Assembly (NCBI RefSeq): GCF_008704495.1
Contig: NZ_CP023699.1
Location: 6,200,001-6,264,000 of the forward strand
DNA: 64,000 bases
Direction: 5' to 3'
From: Streptomyces kanamyceticus
Lineage (GTDB): Bacteria > Actinomycetota > Actinomycetes > Streptomycetales > Streptomycetaceae
Below, piece by piece: positions 9,491 through 18,271 of the stretch. The notes beneath the pieces were generated by a model that searched no databases, was not told the origin of the DNA, and saw only the letters and a program-made list of their open reading frames with translations. Each line of letters begins with the position of its first letter. Within the stretch, counting starts at the first letter, position 1. Position numbers and translations under genes: made by a program.

Positions 9491-11308
9491 TCAGGGTCTG
9501 GGACACAGGGCGCGCTCCGCGGCACGCGGGTCGGCGGGGAGGCGGAAGGCCGTGCGCTGCCAGGAGCCCGCGAGGTTCCGCCAGAAGCGCCCCGGATCCA
9601 GCGGCGCCCGCACCGAGTCCCGGAGTTCGGGCAGCGGACCGCAGGTCAGCGCGTGGCGCGCGGCGGCGACCGCGCGCGGGTCGACGCCGCGCGGCAGGGG
9701 TACGCCGGGGTCGGTGAGGTCGGCGACGAGCCAGGCGGGCGCCACCGGCTTCTCGTGCCCGGCGCGCGCGGTCGCCGAGCGCTCCATGTGGGCGCCGAGC
9801 GGATGGGCGAGGCTCAGCGGGTCGACGGCCAGGCCCCGCAGCGGTACGACGATGCCGTTGTGGCCGAGGAACCCCATGGCCCCCGCGACGGGCACCCGGC
9901 GGTCGCGGGCCAGCGGGAGCGAGAGCGCGGGCCGGTTGTAGGAGGTCTCGATGACCAGCCGGGGCCGGTCCGCGCGCAGCGCACGGGCGATCTCGGCGCG
10001 GTAGCGGGTGGGGCGCGCGCCGTGTAGGGCCTGGCTGACCGGGAACGGGGCGCGGGTGGCCCGCTGGTAGCCGACGTGGGTGTCCCAGATCTCGCCGGAG
10101 GCCGAGACGACCGGCGGGCGCCACAGCAGCAGACAGCACCCCGCCCAGACGGCGAGCGCGACCCCCGCCGCGACCACGGCACGGCCCCGGGGCAGCGCCC
10201 ACACGGGCAGCAGGAGCAGGAAGAGACCCGGCAGCAGCATCCGCCCGTGCATGAAGTCCCCGCCCACGCGCACCACATAGAGCAGCGAGAGCACCCCGGA
10301 GAGCACCGGCGCCGCCGCAAGGACGAGCAGCGGCCGACTGGGCGGGCGCCCGGTGCCGCGCACCGCGCCCGCCGTCCCCCGCATGGTGCGCCGCACCACG
10401 AGGACGGCCCCGAGCGCGGCGAGCACGAGCAGCGGGAACCACAGGCGGTACGGCAGGACGAAGTTCTCGGCGTACAGCACGCCGCGCCCCCAGTTGGCCC
10501 CTGACGCCTCCTTGGCGAGCCCCGGCAGCGGCACGAGCACGCCGTAGTACCCGGCGCGGAATACCTCGTAGCCGCCGGGCAGCGCGCACGCGGCCGCCAC
10601 GATCCCCGCCGCCGTACGCCACCGGGCCCGCAGCAGCACGCACCAGGCGCCGACGAAGACCACGCTGACCAGGCCCAGATCCGGCCTGACCAGGGGGCCG
10701 AGCCCCAACACGACGGCGGTGAGCACCCGTTGGCCGCGCGCGTCACGGACCAGGAGCCACCAGCACCCCGCGAGCCAGCAGGTGGCGAGCCCGGTCTCCA
10801 GGCCGGAGGTGGCGTAGTCCCAGACGGCGGCGACCGGCAGCAGCACCAGGACCCCCGCGGGCACGAGCGGCGCCTTGCGCCCGTGCAGCCGCCGCGCCGC
10901 GTCCCCCGCGAGGAGCCAGCCCGCCACCGTGCCGAGCAGCCCGAGCGCGACCGCGAGCACCGCCGGGTCGGCGCCCGTGACCAGGCCGCCGAGGGCGAGC
11001 AGCCACTGCCACAGGGTGCCGGTGGACGCCTCCGCCCGCTCGCCGACGTTGAACACGGGCCCGTTCCCGGCCAGGATCTGCCGCACGGCCCTGGTGTAGA
11101 TGAGCGCGTCGTCGCCCACCCACCGGTGCCGGTAGCCGAGGACCAGGACGGCCGCCGCGGGGACCGTCACGACCAGCGCGTTCCACCATCGCGAAGGACC
11201 CGCCGCGCCCCCCGCCGCCGGGCCCGTGCCCGCGGTGCGCTGGGCGACGACGCGCGGCGCGGCGGGCGGTGCGCCGGGCGCCGGATGCCGAACGCGCGGG
11301 TGGGGCAT
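9491..11308 (-). CDS. polytopic membrane protein, GT-C glycosyltransferase-like (AftB/ZomB-type)
   Basis: 605 residues with a Pro/Ala-rich cytoplasmic N-tail, then about ten membrane spans and a C-terminal soluble domain. The first loop reads WVGDDALIYTRAVRQIL, then GPVFNVGERAEASTG and LWQWLLALGGL. This is close to mycobacterial AftB and to proteins labelled ZomB in Streptomyces, although a flagellar role makes no sense here. TSGLETGLATCWLAG and RPDLGLVSVVFVG follow. ATG at 11308 has AGGA upstream. It sits between two GT2-glycerophosphotransferase fusions, so extracytoplasmic decoration of the wall polymer is the likeliest role (inference). Confidence 0.72.
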   Translation of the reverse strand: MPHPRVRHPAPGAPPAAPRVVAQRTAGTGPAAGGAAGPSRWWNALVVTVPAAAVLVLGYRHRWVGDDALIYTRAVRQILAGNGPVFNVGERAEASTGTLWQWLLALGGLVTGADPAVLAVALGLLGTVAGWLLAGDAARRLHGRKAPLVPAGVLVLLPVAAVWDYATSGLETGLATCWLAGCWWLLVRDARGQRVLTAVVLGLGPLVRPDLGLVSVVFVGAWCVLLRARWRTAAGIVAAACALPGGYEVFRAGYYGVLVPLPGLAKEASGANWGRGVLYAENFVLPYRLWFPLLVLAALGAVLVVRRTMRGTAGAVRGTGRPPSRPLLVLAAAPVLSGVLSLLYVVRVGGDFMHGRMLLPGLFLLLLPVWALPRGRAVVAAGVALAVWAGCCLLLWRPPVVSASGEIWDTHVGYQRATRAPFPVSQALHGARPTRYRAEIARALRADRPRLVIETSYNRPALSLPLARDRRVPVAGAMGFLGHNGIVVPLRGLAVDPLSLAHPLGAHMERSATARAGHEKPVAPAWLVADLTDPGVPLPRGVDPRAVAAARHALTCGPLPELRDSVRAPLDPGRFWRNLAGSWQRTAFRLPADPRAAERALCPRP

Positions 11309-11336
11309 GGCGGACGTCCTCGGTAGGGGCCGGTGG

Positions 11337-13583
11337 TCAGTGCTGGGGGACGCGGGGCGCGGCGGGCGCCGGAACGCGCTCGCTCAGCGGCACGACCGGC
11401 GGCAGCTCCGCCACGGCCTCGCCGAGCAGCACCCGGCGCACCACCCGCTCCGCCGCGAGACCGTCGTCCAGATCGCAGAACCGCGCGCGGAACGCGGCCC
11501 GCAGCCGCCCGGCCGACGCGCCCTCCCAGGCCCCGCCGCGGAACACCGCCGTCAGTTCGTCCTGGGTGCGGGCCACCGCGCCCGGCGGCTCGGCGAGGAG
11601 GTCGAAGTAGACGCCGCGGGTCTCCCGGTAGACGTCCCAGTCGTCGGCGTACACGACGATGGGCCGGTCGAGGTTGGCGTAGTCGAACATGATCGACGAG
11701 TAGTCCGTGATCAACGCGTCCGAGGCCAGGCACACCTCCTCGGGCGAGCGGTGCTCCGTCACGTCGATCAACTTCCCGGAGCGCACGATCCCTTCGAGCC
11801 CCGCAGAGCCCTCGTAGAAGTGGTGGGCGCGCAGCAGCACCACGAACTCCTCGCCGAGCGCGTCGCAGAACGCGGGCAGGTCGAGCTGGGTGGCGAAGTC
11901 CGTGCGGTAGTCGCGGTGGGTGGGCGCGTAGAGCAGCGCGATCTTGCCGTCGGGCACCCCGAGCCGCTTGCGGATCGCGTTCACGTCGTCGGCGCTCGCG
12001 CTGTAGAAGGCGTCGTTGCGCGGATAGCCCACGTCGAGGCTCTCGTACGCCCCCGGGTACGCGCGCTCCCACACCTCGGTCGAGTGGTGGTTGGAGGAGA
12101 TGTTGACGTCCCAGCGGTCCACGCGCTGCAGGAGCTTGCCGAGCGGCCCCGCGGCAGCGGCGGCGGCGGGGAACTCGACCTGGTCCACGCCCATCCGCTT
12201 GAGCGGCGTGCCGTGCTGGGTCTGCACGTGGACCGTGCCGGGACGCTTCTTGACGGCCATCTCGAAGTTGACGTTGTTGAACGTGTACTTGGCGGCGGCC
12301 ATCACCTCCCAGTAGCGCGTGCTGCCGATCTCCACGCCCTCCACGCCCTCGGGCAGCGCGGCCGTCGCGGCGTCGGAGACGAGGAAGACCGTCTTGACGT
12401 GCGGGGCGAGGCGGCGCGTCGCGGCGTGGATCGCGGCCGGGTTGCAGGCGTAGCCGCGCCCCCAATAGGCCGAGAAGACGGCGAGGTTCGCGTCGACGGG
12501 CCGCTTGAGGAAGGCCTTGTAGGGGTGCCGGTAGCGCTGGATCCCGCGCTGTGCGCGCCGCAGGTGGGGACCGATGAGCGCGGGCAGCCGGTTCTTCGCG
12601 CCGCGCAGCGCGCGGAAGCCCGTGTAGGCGCCCGCGGCGAGCAGCCGGTGCTGCACGCCGAGGCTGCCGCCGGGCGGCCTGAACCCGGCGGGCCTGTGCA
12701 GCCGGTACGCCTTGGTGGCCCCCCGGAAGAACCGCCTGCGCAGCCGCGCGGAGGGCAGCCGCGAGGGCGTCGACGCCGTCTTCAGCAGCTCGTGCGTCAG
12801 CCTGCGGAAGACCCGGTCGAGCACCGGCGCGGGCACGCCCAGGCCCTTGGCGTCGGTCATCGCCAGGTCGAACTGGTCGAGCAGGTCCAGGTGGTGGACG
12901 CCGGGACGGCGGTTGCGCGCACCCTGGCGGCGCTGCAGGTGGCGCACGCACACCCGGTCCAGGACGGCGATCCGCTCGGCCCGCAGCGTGGTCCCCACGC
13001 TCCACACCAGGTCCGTGAACATGCCGGGCGCGAAGCAGAGCCGGTGCCGGGTGACGAAGGCGCGGCGGTGGGCGGCGGAGAAGGCGGGCACCAGCGGGTC
13101 GGGCAGCGCCGGGTGGTCGGCCGCGGCGAAGGTGCCCCGGGGCGCGCCCTCCCACAGCCGTTCAAGGACCGGGCCCTGGCTGCCGTCGAACCAGTGCACG
13201 CGCTCGTGGTCGAAGAGCAGCAGATCGGGGTCGTCGGTCTCGGCGAGGCGCGCGTCGAGCGCTTCGAGGGTGCCGGGCGTGAGGGTGTCGTCACCGTCGA
13301 GGTACAGCAGGTAGTCGCCGCCCGCCGCCCTCGTCCCCGCGTCCCTTGCCCCGGCGAGCCCCTCGCCCGAGGGGGAGGCCGCGCGGCGCACCCGGGCGTC
13401 GCGCTCCGCGTGCTCGGCCACGATCGCCGCGCACAACCCCTCCTCGCCGGTGGCGCCGTCCGGTGCGTCGACCACGGCGATCAGCTCGAAGTCGGTGAAG
13501 GACTGCCCGAGCACCGAGGCGAGGCAGTCGGCGAGCCGCCCCGGTACGCCATGGGTGGGGACGATGATGCTGAAGCGCGACAA
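11337..13583 (-). CDS. bifunctional GT2 glycosyltransferase / CDP-glycerol glycerophosphotransferase
   Basis: 748 residues with the same two-module design as its neighbours. The GT2 module is SRFSIIVPTHGVPGRLADC, AVVDAPDG, AGARDAGTRAAGGDYLLYLDGDD. The TagF-type module has HVQTQHGTPLKRMG, GYPRNDAFYSAS, ALLYAPTHRDYRTDF and SDALITDYSSIMFDYANLDRP. Its GT2 part diverges more than the other two (the usual DDCSPD is VDAPDG), so it may use a different sugar or have weaker transferase activity. The start codon is TTG at 13583, supported by GAGAGG upstream and by the MSRFSII beginning. It is 60 bp from the preceding gene. Confidence 0.87.
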   Translation of the reverse strand: MSRFSIIVPTHGVPGRLADCLASVLGQSFTDFELIAVVDAPDGATGEEGLCAAIVAEHAERDARVRRAASPSGEGLAGARDAGTRAAGGDYLLYLDGDDTLTPGTLEALDARLAETDDPDLLLFDHERVHWFDGSQGPVLERLWEGAPRGTFAAADHPALPDPLVPAFSAAHRRAFVTRHRLCFAPGMFTDLVWSVGTTLRAERIAVLDRVCVRHLQRRQGARNRRPGVHHLDLLDQFDLAMTDAKGLGVPAPVLDRVFRRLTHELLKTASTPSRLPSARLRRRFFRGATKAYRLHRPAGFRPPGGSLGVQHRLLAAGAYTGFRALRGAKNRLPALIGPHLRRAQRGIQRYRHPYKAFLKRPVDANLAVFSAYWGRGYACNPAAIHAATRRLAPHVKTVFLVSDAATAALPEGVEGVEIGSTRYWEVMAAAKYTFNNVNFEMAVKKRPGTVHVQTQHGTPLKRMGVDQVEFPAAAAAAGPLGKLLQRVDRWDVNISSNHHSTEVWERAYPGAYESLDVGYPRNDAFYSASADDVNAIRKRLGVPDGKIALLYAPTHRDYRTDFATQLDLPAFCDALGEEFVVLLRAHHFYEGSAGLEGIVRSGKLIDVTEHRSPEEVCLASDALITDYSSIMFDYANLDRPIVVYADDWDVYRETRGVYFDLLAEPPGAVARTQDELTAVFRGGAWEGASAGRLRAAFRARFCDLDDGLAAERVVRRVLLGEAVAELPPVVPLSERVPAPAAPRVPQH

Positions 13584-13643
13584 GACAGCCTCTCTCGATG
13601 GTGGTTCACACGGGTTCGCCCGGTACGGAGGTCACGGCGGGGA

Positions 13644-15917
13644 TCACGTACGGGTGCTGGGCTGCAGGCCAGGGAGGGACGCCTGGTCCCGTGGCGCGGC
13701 GGCCGACGGCGCCGGGTGCCGCTCGGCCAGCGGCACCACGGACGGCAGCCCGCTCCGCTCGCCGAGCACCACATGGCGTACGACGCGCTCCGCGGCGCGC
13801 CCGTCGTCGTACGCGCAGAACCGCTCGCGGAACGCCCGCCGCAGCTGCGCCGAGCGCGAGCCCGCCCAGTGCCCGGTGGCGAGGATGTCGGTGAGCTCGT
13901 CCTCGCTGCGCGCGACCGCGCCCGGCGGGAAGTCGCGCACGTCGAAGTAGGTGCCGCGGGCCGCCTCGTAGGCATCCCAGTCGTCGGCGTACAGGACGAT
14001 GGGCCGGTCGAGGTTGGCGTAGTCGAACATCAGCGACGAGTAGTCCGTGACCAGCGCGTCCGAGGCGAGGCAGAGCGATTCGACGCTCGGGTGCCCCGAC
14101 ACGTCGATGAGCCTGCCGGAGGACCCGGCGAGCGGCGCGTCGTAGGTGTGGTGGGCGCGGGTCAGGACGACGAAGCCGGGCCCGAGCGCGTGCAGCATCC
14201 GCTCCAGGTCCAGGGTCAGGCGCTGGGTGCGCCGGTAGTCGCGGTGGGTCGGCGCGTACAGCACGGCGACCGCGCCGTGCGGGATGCCGAGCCCCTCGCG
14301 CAGCCGCGCCACCTCCGCCGAAGTCGCCTGCTGGAAGCGGTCGTTGCGCGGATAGCCGTATTCGAGGGTGGCGTACGCCGAGGGGTAGACGCGCTCCCAC
14401 ACCAGTGTGGAGTGGCGGTTGGCCGACAGGACGTAGTCCCATTTGTCGGCGTTCCTCAGGAGCGCGGCGAAGTCCGTGCCGCGCGCGGCCGCGGGACGGT
14501 CCTGGAGGTCGAGGCCCATCTGCTTGAGCGGGGTGCCGTGCTGGGTCTGGATCAGGACCTGCCCTGGGCGCTTGACCAGCCTGCGGTCGAAGTTGACGTT
14601 GTTCACCAGGTACTTGGAGCGGGCAAGCGCCGTCCAGTACGCGGCGGTGCCGGGACGCAGCCTGCGGGTGCCCGTCGGGATCGTGTGGTGGTGCTCGGGG
14701 GCGGCGATCCACGCCGTCCGCATGCCCGGCACGAGCTCGCGCATCGCGGCCTCCAGGGCGCCGGGGTTGCAGCCGTAGCCGCGCCCCCAGTACGAGGAGA
14801 AGACGGCGTGGTCGGCGCGGACCGGCAGGCGCAGCTGGACGCGGTAGTGCAGCTGGAGCCGGGCGCCGCGCAGGCGGCGCCGGGTGGCGGCCGCGTACCG
14901 CTTGGCGCGGGAGCGCACCCGAAGGGCCGTCCACAGACCGCGGTACGTCCGGTGGGAGCCGAGCCGCACCAGACCGTGCCGGAGCCGGGTGCGGGTGGGG
15001 ACCGGGGCGCCCGGGACGCGGTAACGGCGGTAGTGGGCGCGGGCCTTGCGCAGGAACTCGGCGCGGCTGCCGCGCGGCAGCCTGTCCCGCTTGGTGAAGA
15101 TCGTCGAGAGGTGGTCCACCATCCGCCGGAACAGCACGGCCCGCCAGGCCGCGGAGAGGTCGGGGTGCCGGTCGAGGAAGGCGAAGACCCGGTCGTACTG
15201 GTCGAAGATGTCGAAGTGCTTGCGGCTCGTGGTGCCCAGGATGTTGCCCTGGCGCCGCTGCCGGTAGTGCACACAGACCCGGTCGAGGGTGGCGAGCGAG
15301 CCCGCCGCCATCAGGATCGGGTACGTCCAGGGCGTGTCCTCGTAGTACCCGGTGGGGAAGGTGAAGCCCTCGCGTTCGATGAACTCGCGGCGGTGCGCCT
15401 TGTTCCAGGCGACCATCAGGACCTTCAGGAGGCCCGGCCTGTCGGCGAGCCGGAAGGGCGCCTGGCCCTCCTCGTGGAGCTGCCCGGCGAACTGGTTGCG
15501 CACGGCCTCGCCCGACCAGTACGTGCGCGCGTAGTCGTAGACCAGGACGTCCGGCTCGTCCGTCTGCTTGAGGCGGTCGGAGATCGCGTGCAGGGCGCCG
15601 GGGGTGAGGGTGTCGTCGCTGTCCAGGAAGATCAGGTAGTCGCCGGTGGCCCGCTCCATGCCCGCGTTGCGGGCCATGCCGAGGCCGACGTTCTCCTTGA
15701 GGTGCACGGCCTTCACCCGGGTGTCCAGGGCCGCGAACTCGTCGATGAGCGCGCCGCTCGCGTCCGGCGAGCAGTCGTCGACCGCGATCAGCTCCAGATC
15801 CGTGAAGGACTGCGCCAGCACGGACTCCAGGCACTCGTGCAGATACGCCTGGACCTTGTACACGGGGACGATGACACTGAACCGGGGCAAGGCACATCCA
15901 TGGGTCGGCGCGGGCAT
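13644..15917 (-). CDS. bifunctional GT2 glycosyltransferase / CDP-glycerol glycerophosphotransferase, first gene of the operon
   Basis: 757 residues. GT2 module: PRFSVIVPVYKVQAYLHEC, LELIAVDDCSPDASG and LIFLDSDDTLTPGAL. TagF-type module from about residue 370: SSYWGRGYGCNPGAL, LIQTQHGTPLKQMG, LSANRHSTLVWERVYP, GYPRNDRFQ, VLYAPTHRDYRRT and SDALVTDYSSLMFDYANLDRP. The last motifs match the truncated gene at the window start almost residue for residue. ATG at 15917 is the only in-frame ATG before the GT2 fold; a TTG ten codons further in is an alternative. As the first gene of the minus-strand run its promoter should lie in 15918-15980. Confidence 0.88.
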   Translation of the reverse strand: MPAPTHGCALPRFSVIVPVYKVQAYLHECLESVLAQSFTDLELIAVDDCSPDASGALIDEFAALDTRVKAVHLKENVGLGMARNAGMERATGDYLIFLDSDDTLTPGALHAISDRLKQTDEPDVLVYDYARTYWSGEAVRNQFAGQLHEEGQAPFRLADRPGLLKVLMVAWNKAHRREFIEREGFTFPTGYYEDTPWTYPILMAAGSLATLDRVCVHYRQRRQGNILGTTSRKHFDIFDQYDRVFAFLDRHPDLSAAWRAVLFRRMVDHLSTIFTKRDRLPRGSRAEFLRKARAHYRRYRVPGAPVPTRTRLRHGLVRLGSHRTYRGLWTALRVRSRAKRYAAATRRRLRGARLQLHYRVQLRLPVRADHAVFSSYWGRGYGCNPGALEAAMRELVPGMRTAWIAAPEHHHTIPTGTRRLRPGTAAYWTALARSKYLVNNVNFDRRLVKRPGQVLIQTQHGTPLKQMGLDLQDRPAAARGTDFAALLRNADKWDYVLSANRHSTLVWERVYPSAYATLEYGYPRNDRFQQATSAEVARLREGLGIPHGAVAVLYAPTHRDYRRTQRLTLDLERMLHALGPGFVVLTRAHHTYDAPLAGSSGRLIDVSGHPSVESLCLASDALVTDYSSLMFDYANLDRPIVLYADDWDAYEAARGTYFDVRDFPPGAVARSEDELTDILATGHWAGSRSAQLRRAFRERFCAYDDGRAAERVVRHVVLGERSGLPSVVPLAERHPAPSAAAPRDQASLPGLQPSTRT

Positions 15918-15983
15918 ACAGCCCCGAACGCCTGAAGGGGTGGGTCGGTTACGCCGGATGTGGCATACGGGGGATAGACGTGA

Positions 15984-16011
15984 GGAGACGGCCCGGTTAA
16001 GGGCCGTCTCC
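15984..16011 (-). terminator. hairpin ending the sugar ABC operon
   Basis: An 11-bp perfect stem, GGAGACGGCCC paired with GGGCCGTCTCC, with a six-base GGTTAA loop. It lies just beyond the stop of the last permease gene (16040). There is no clear U-tract, which is common for Streptomyces terminators. Confidence 0.7.
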
Positions 16012-16039
16012 CGGTCTCCGTACGGCGGTGCGGCGCGCG

Positions 16040-16921
16040 CTACTTGACCGCGCCCGCCATCACCCCGGACACGAACTGCCGCTGGAAGGCGAAGAACACG
16101 GCCAGCGGGATCACCATCGAGATGAACGCGCCCGGCGCGAGGATCTGCACGTTGTCGCCGAAGAACCGCACCTGCTGCTGGAGCGCGACCGTGATCGGCG
16201 GGTGCTTGGCGTCGGCGAAGATCAGTGCGATCAGCATGTCGTTCCAGACCCACAGGAACTGGAAGATGCCGAGCGAGGCGATCGCGGGCGCCCCGAGCGG
16301 CATCACGACACGGACGAAGAGCCGCAGCTCGCCCGCGCCGTCCAGGCGTGCCGCCTCCAGGAGTTCGCGCGGGATCTCCGCGAAGAAGTTCCGCAGGAGG
16401 AAGATCGCGAACGGCAGGCCGAAGGCCACGTGGAAGGTGATCACGCCGATCGTGGTCGCGAAGATGCCGATTTTGCCGAAGAGATCGGCGATCGGCACCA
16501 GCGCCACCTGCACCGGGACCACGAGCAGACTGACGACCCCGAGGAACCACCAGTCGCGCCCGGGGAAGTCCATCCAGGCGAAGGCGTATCCGGCCAGCGA
16601 GCCGATGATCACGACGAGCAGCGTCGCGGGCACGGTGATCATCACGCTGGACAGGATCGAGTCGGTGATCGTCTCGTCCTTGAGGAGGTTGGTGTAGTTG
16701 TCCAGCGTCATCTGCGAGGGCGCGGTGAACACCTTCCACCAGCCGCTCTCGCTCATGTCCGCGGGGGTGCGGAACGAGCCGAGCAGCAGGCCGATCGTCG
16801 GCACCAGCCAGAACAGGCCCACCAGGACCAGGAACACCCGCAGCGCGGTGCTGCCCAGCAGCCCGGCGATCCGTCCGCCGAGCGACTGTTCGGCCTTGAC
16901 CACTTCGGTCTGGGCGGTCAT
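16040..16921 (-). CDS. carbohydrate ABC transporter permease, MalG-like (CUT1)
   Basis: 293 residues, six predicted membrane spans. The cytoplasmic EAA loop is EIPRELLEAARLDGAGELRLF followed by VVMPLGAPAIASLGIF, the hallmark of CUT1 sugar importer permeases. The C-terminus FAFQRQFVSGVMAGAVK is typical of MalG homologues. ATG at 16921 overlaps the TGA of the preceding permease gene (ATGA), so it is probably translationally coupled. No ATPase gene is present; Streptomyces CUT1 importers commonly share the ATPase MsiK encoded elsewhere. The sugar is not identifiable from sequence. Confidence 0.93.
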   Translation of the reverse strand: MTAQTEVVKAEQSLGGRIAGLLGSTALRVFLVLVGLFWLVPTIGLLLGSFRTPADMSESGWWKVFTAPSQMTLDNYTNLLKDETITDSILSSVMITVPATLLVVIIGSLAGYAFAWMDFPGRDWWFLGVVSLLVVPVQVALVPIADLFGKIGIFATTIGVITFHVAFGLPFAIFLLRNFFAEIPRELLEAARLDGAGELRLFVRVVMPLGAPAIASLGIFQFLWVWNDMLIALIFADAKHPPITVALQQQVRFFGDNVQILAPGAFISMVIPLAVFFAFQRQFVSGVMAGAVK

Positions 16922-18267
16922 CGATGCGCCTCCCGCCTCATGCGCCGGATGTTGAACAGCATCACCGGGATGACCAGGAGGAAGAGCAGCATCGCGATGG
17001 CGCTTGCCACCCCCAGGTCCTTGTCCAGGAACGCCGAGTTGTACAGCTGGACGGCGAGCACGTTCGCCTCGTCCTTGGACGAGCCCGGCGCGATCACGAA
17101 GACCAGGTCGAAGATCTTCAGTACGTTGATCATGAGCGTCACCAGGACCACCGCGAGCACCGGGGCGAGCAGCGGCACCGTGATGCGGCGGAACACCTGC
17201 CATTCGTTGGCGCCGTCCACCCGCGCCGCCTCCAGGAGTTCACGCGGCACGCTCGCCAGGCCCGCCGCGATGAGGACCATCGCGAAACCGGCCCACATCC
17301 ACAGATAGGAGCCGATGATCGAGGGCGTGATCAGGGTCGGGCCCAGCCATTCGAGGCCGTTGTACGCCTCGCGGAAGTTCGATGCCGGATAGCGCAGTTG
17401 GGCGCCGTCGGCTGCCTCGGGCAGCGCGAAGGTCCCGTCGGCCCCGGCCGAGGTGGACGCCACCACCTCGCCGTTCTTGACGGCCTCGATCTTGATGCCC
17501 GCGTAGCCGAGTTCGGCGGCGTCGGGGGCGTTGGGCTTCCCGCGGCCCTTGCCGCGCGTGAAGTCCTGCCAGGCCGTGCCGGTGACCTGGCCAGGATCGG
17601 CCTTCGCGGCCTTCGCCGCCTTCGCGTCGCCCGGCATCTGGTCCGGCGCCACCCCGGTCAGCGGAAGCGCCACCGGCGTGCCCGCCCGCACCGGCTCCTT
17701 GGTGATGAAGGCACCGCCGCCCGCGGACTTCAGGGGCGAGTTCATGGCCGGGTGCGCCTGCGGGAACGCCGACGCCTTGCTGAACGTGTCGTGCACGCCC
17801 ACCAGTACGGCGTTGGCGACGCCGCGGTCGGGGTCCGACTCGTACACGAGCCGGAAGATGATGCCCGCGGCCAGCATCGAGATCGCCATCGGCATGAAGA
17901 TGATGAGCTTGAACGCCGTTCCCCAGCGCACCCGTTCGGTGAGAACGGCGAAGATCAGGCCGAGGATGGTCGCGAGGGTGGGCGCCACGACCACCCAGAT
18001 CGCGTTGTTCTTGATGGCGGTGCGGATGCCGTCGTCGGTGAACAGCGTCTTGTAGTTGTCGAACGCGGTGAAGTCGCCCGAGTCGTCGAGGAAGCTGCGG
18101 AAGAACGAGTACCCGATGGGGTACAGGACGAGCGCGCCGAGCAGCACGAGGGCGGGCAGCAGGAAGAGCGCCGCCACGGCCTTGCGGGTACCGGTCACGC
18201 TCCTGCGCGGTTTCGGGGCCGGGGGCGGTGCCGTCGTCGGCACGCCCCCGGCATCAGCGGATGCCAC
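16918..18267 (-). CDS. carbohydrate ABC transporter permease, MalF-like, with a large extracellular insert
   Basis: 449 residues, much longer than the usual 300. The membrane part has KAVAALFLLPALVLLGALVLYP, MPMAISMLAAGIIF, and the EAA loop SVPRELLEAARVDGANEWQVF. Between about residues 140 and 297 lies a hydrophilic insert carrying a short beta-rich stretch, NGEVVASTSAGADGTFALP, reminiscent of carboxypeptidase-regulatory or Cna-B-like folds. It is placed like the P2 loop of E. coli MalF. The GTG at 18267 is chosen because AAGGA lies upstream within the end of the binding-protein gene, four bases away; the longer upstream frame is Arg-rich shadow. Confidence 0.9.
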   Translation of the reverse strand: MASADAGGVPTTAPPPAPKPRRSVTGTRKAVAALFLLPALVLLGALVLYPIGYSFFRSFLDDSGDFTAFDNYKTLFTDDGIRTAIKNNAIWVVVAPTLATILGLIFAVLTERVRWGTAFKLIIFMPMAISMLAAGIIFRLVYESDPDRGVANAVLVGVHDTFSKASAFPQAHPAMNSPLKSAGGGAFITKEPVRAGTPVALPLTGVAPDQMPGDAKAAKAAKADPGQVTGTAWQDFTRGKGRGKPNAPDAAELGYAGIKIEAVKNGEVVASTSAGADGTFALPEAADGAQLRYPASNFREAYNGLEWLGPTLITPSIIGSYLWMWAGFAMVLIAAGLASVPRELLEAARVDGANEWQVFRRITVPLLAPVLAVVLVTLMINVLKIFDLVFVIAPGSSKDEANVLAVQLYNSAFLDKDLGVASAIAMLLFLLVIPVMLFNIRRMRREAHR

Positions 18268-18271
18268 CGCG

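Noticed and set aside
11226..15935. A 1569-codon open frame on the + strand opposite three wall-polymer genes
   Set aside because: Arg/Val/Gly-rich composition and no motifs; it mirrors real GT2-TagF genes and is a GC third-position artefact.
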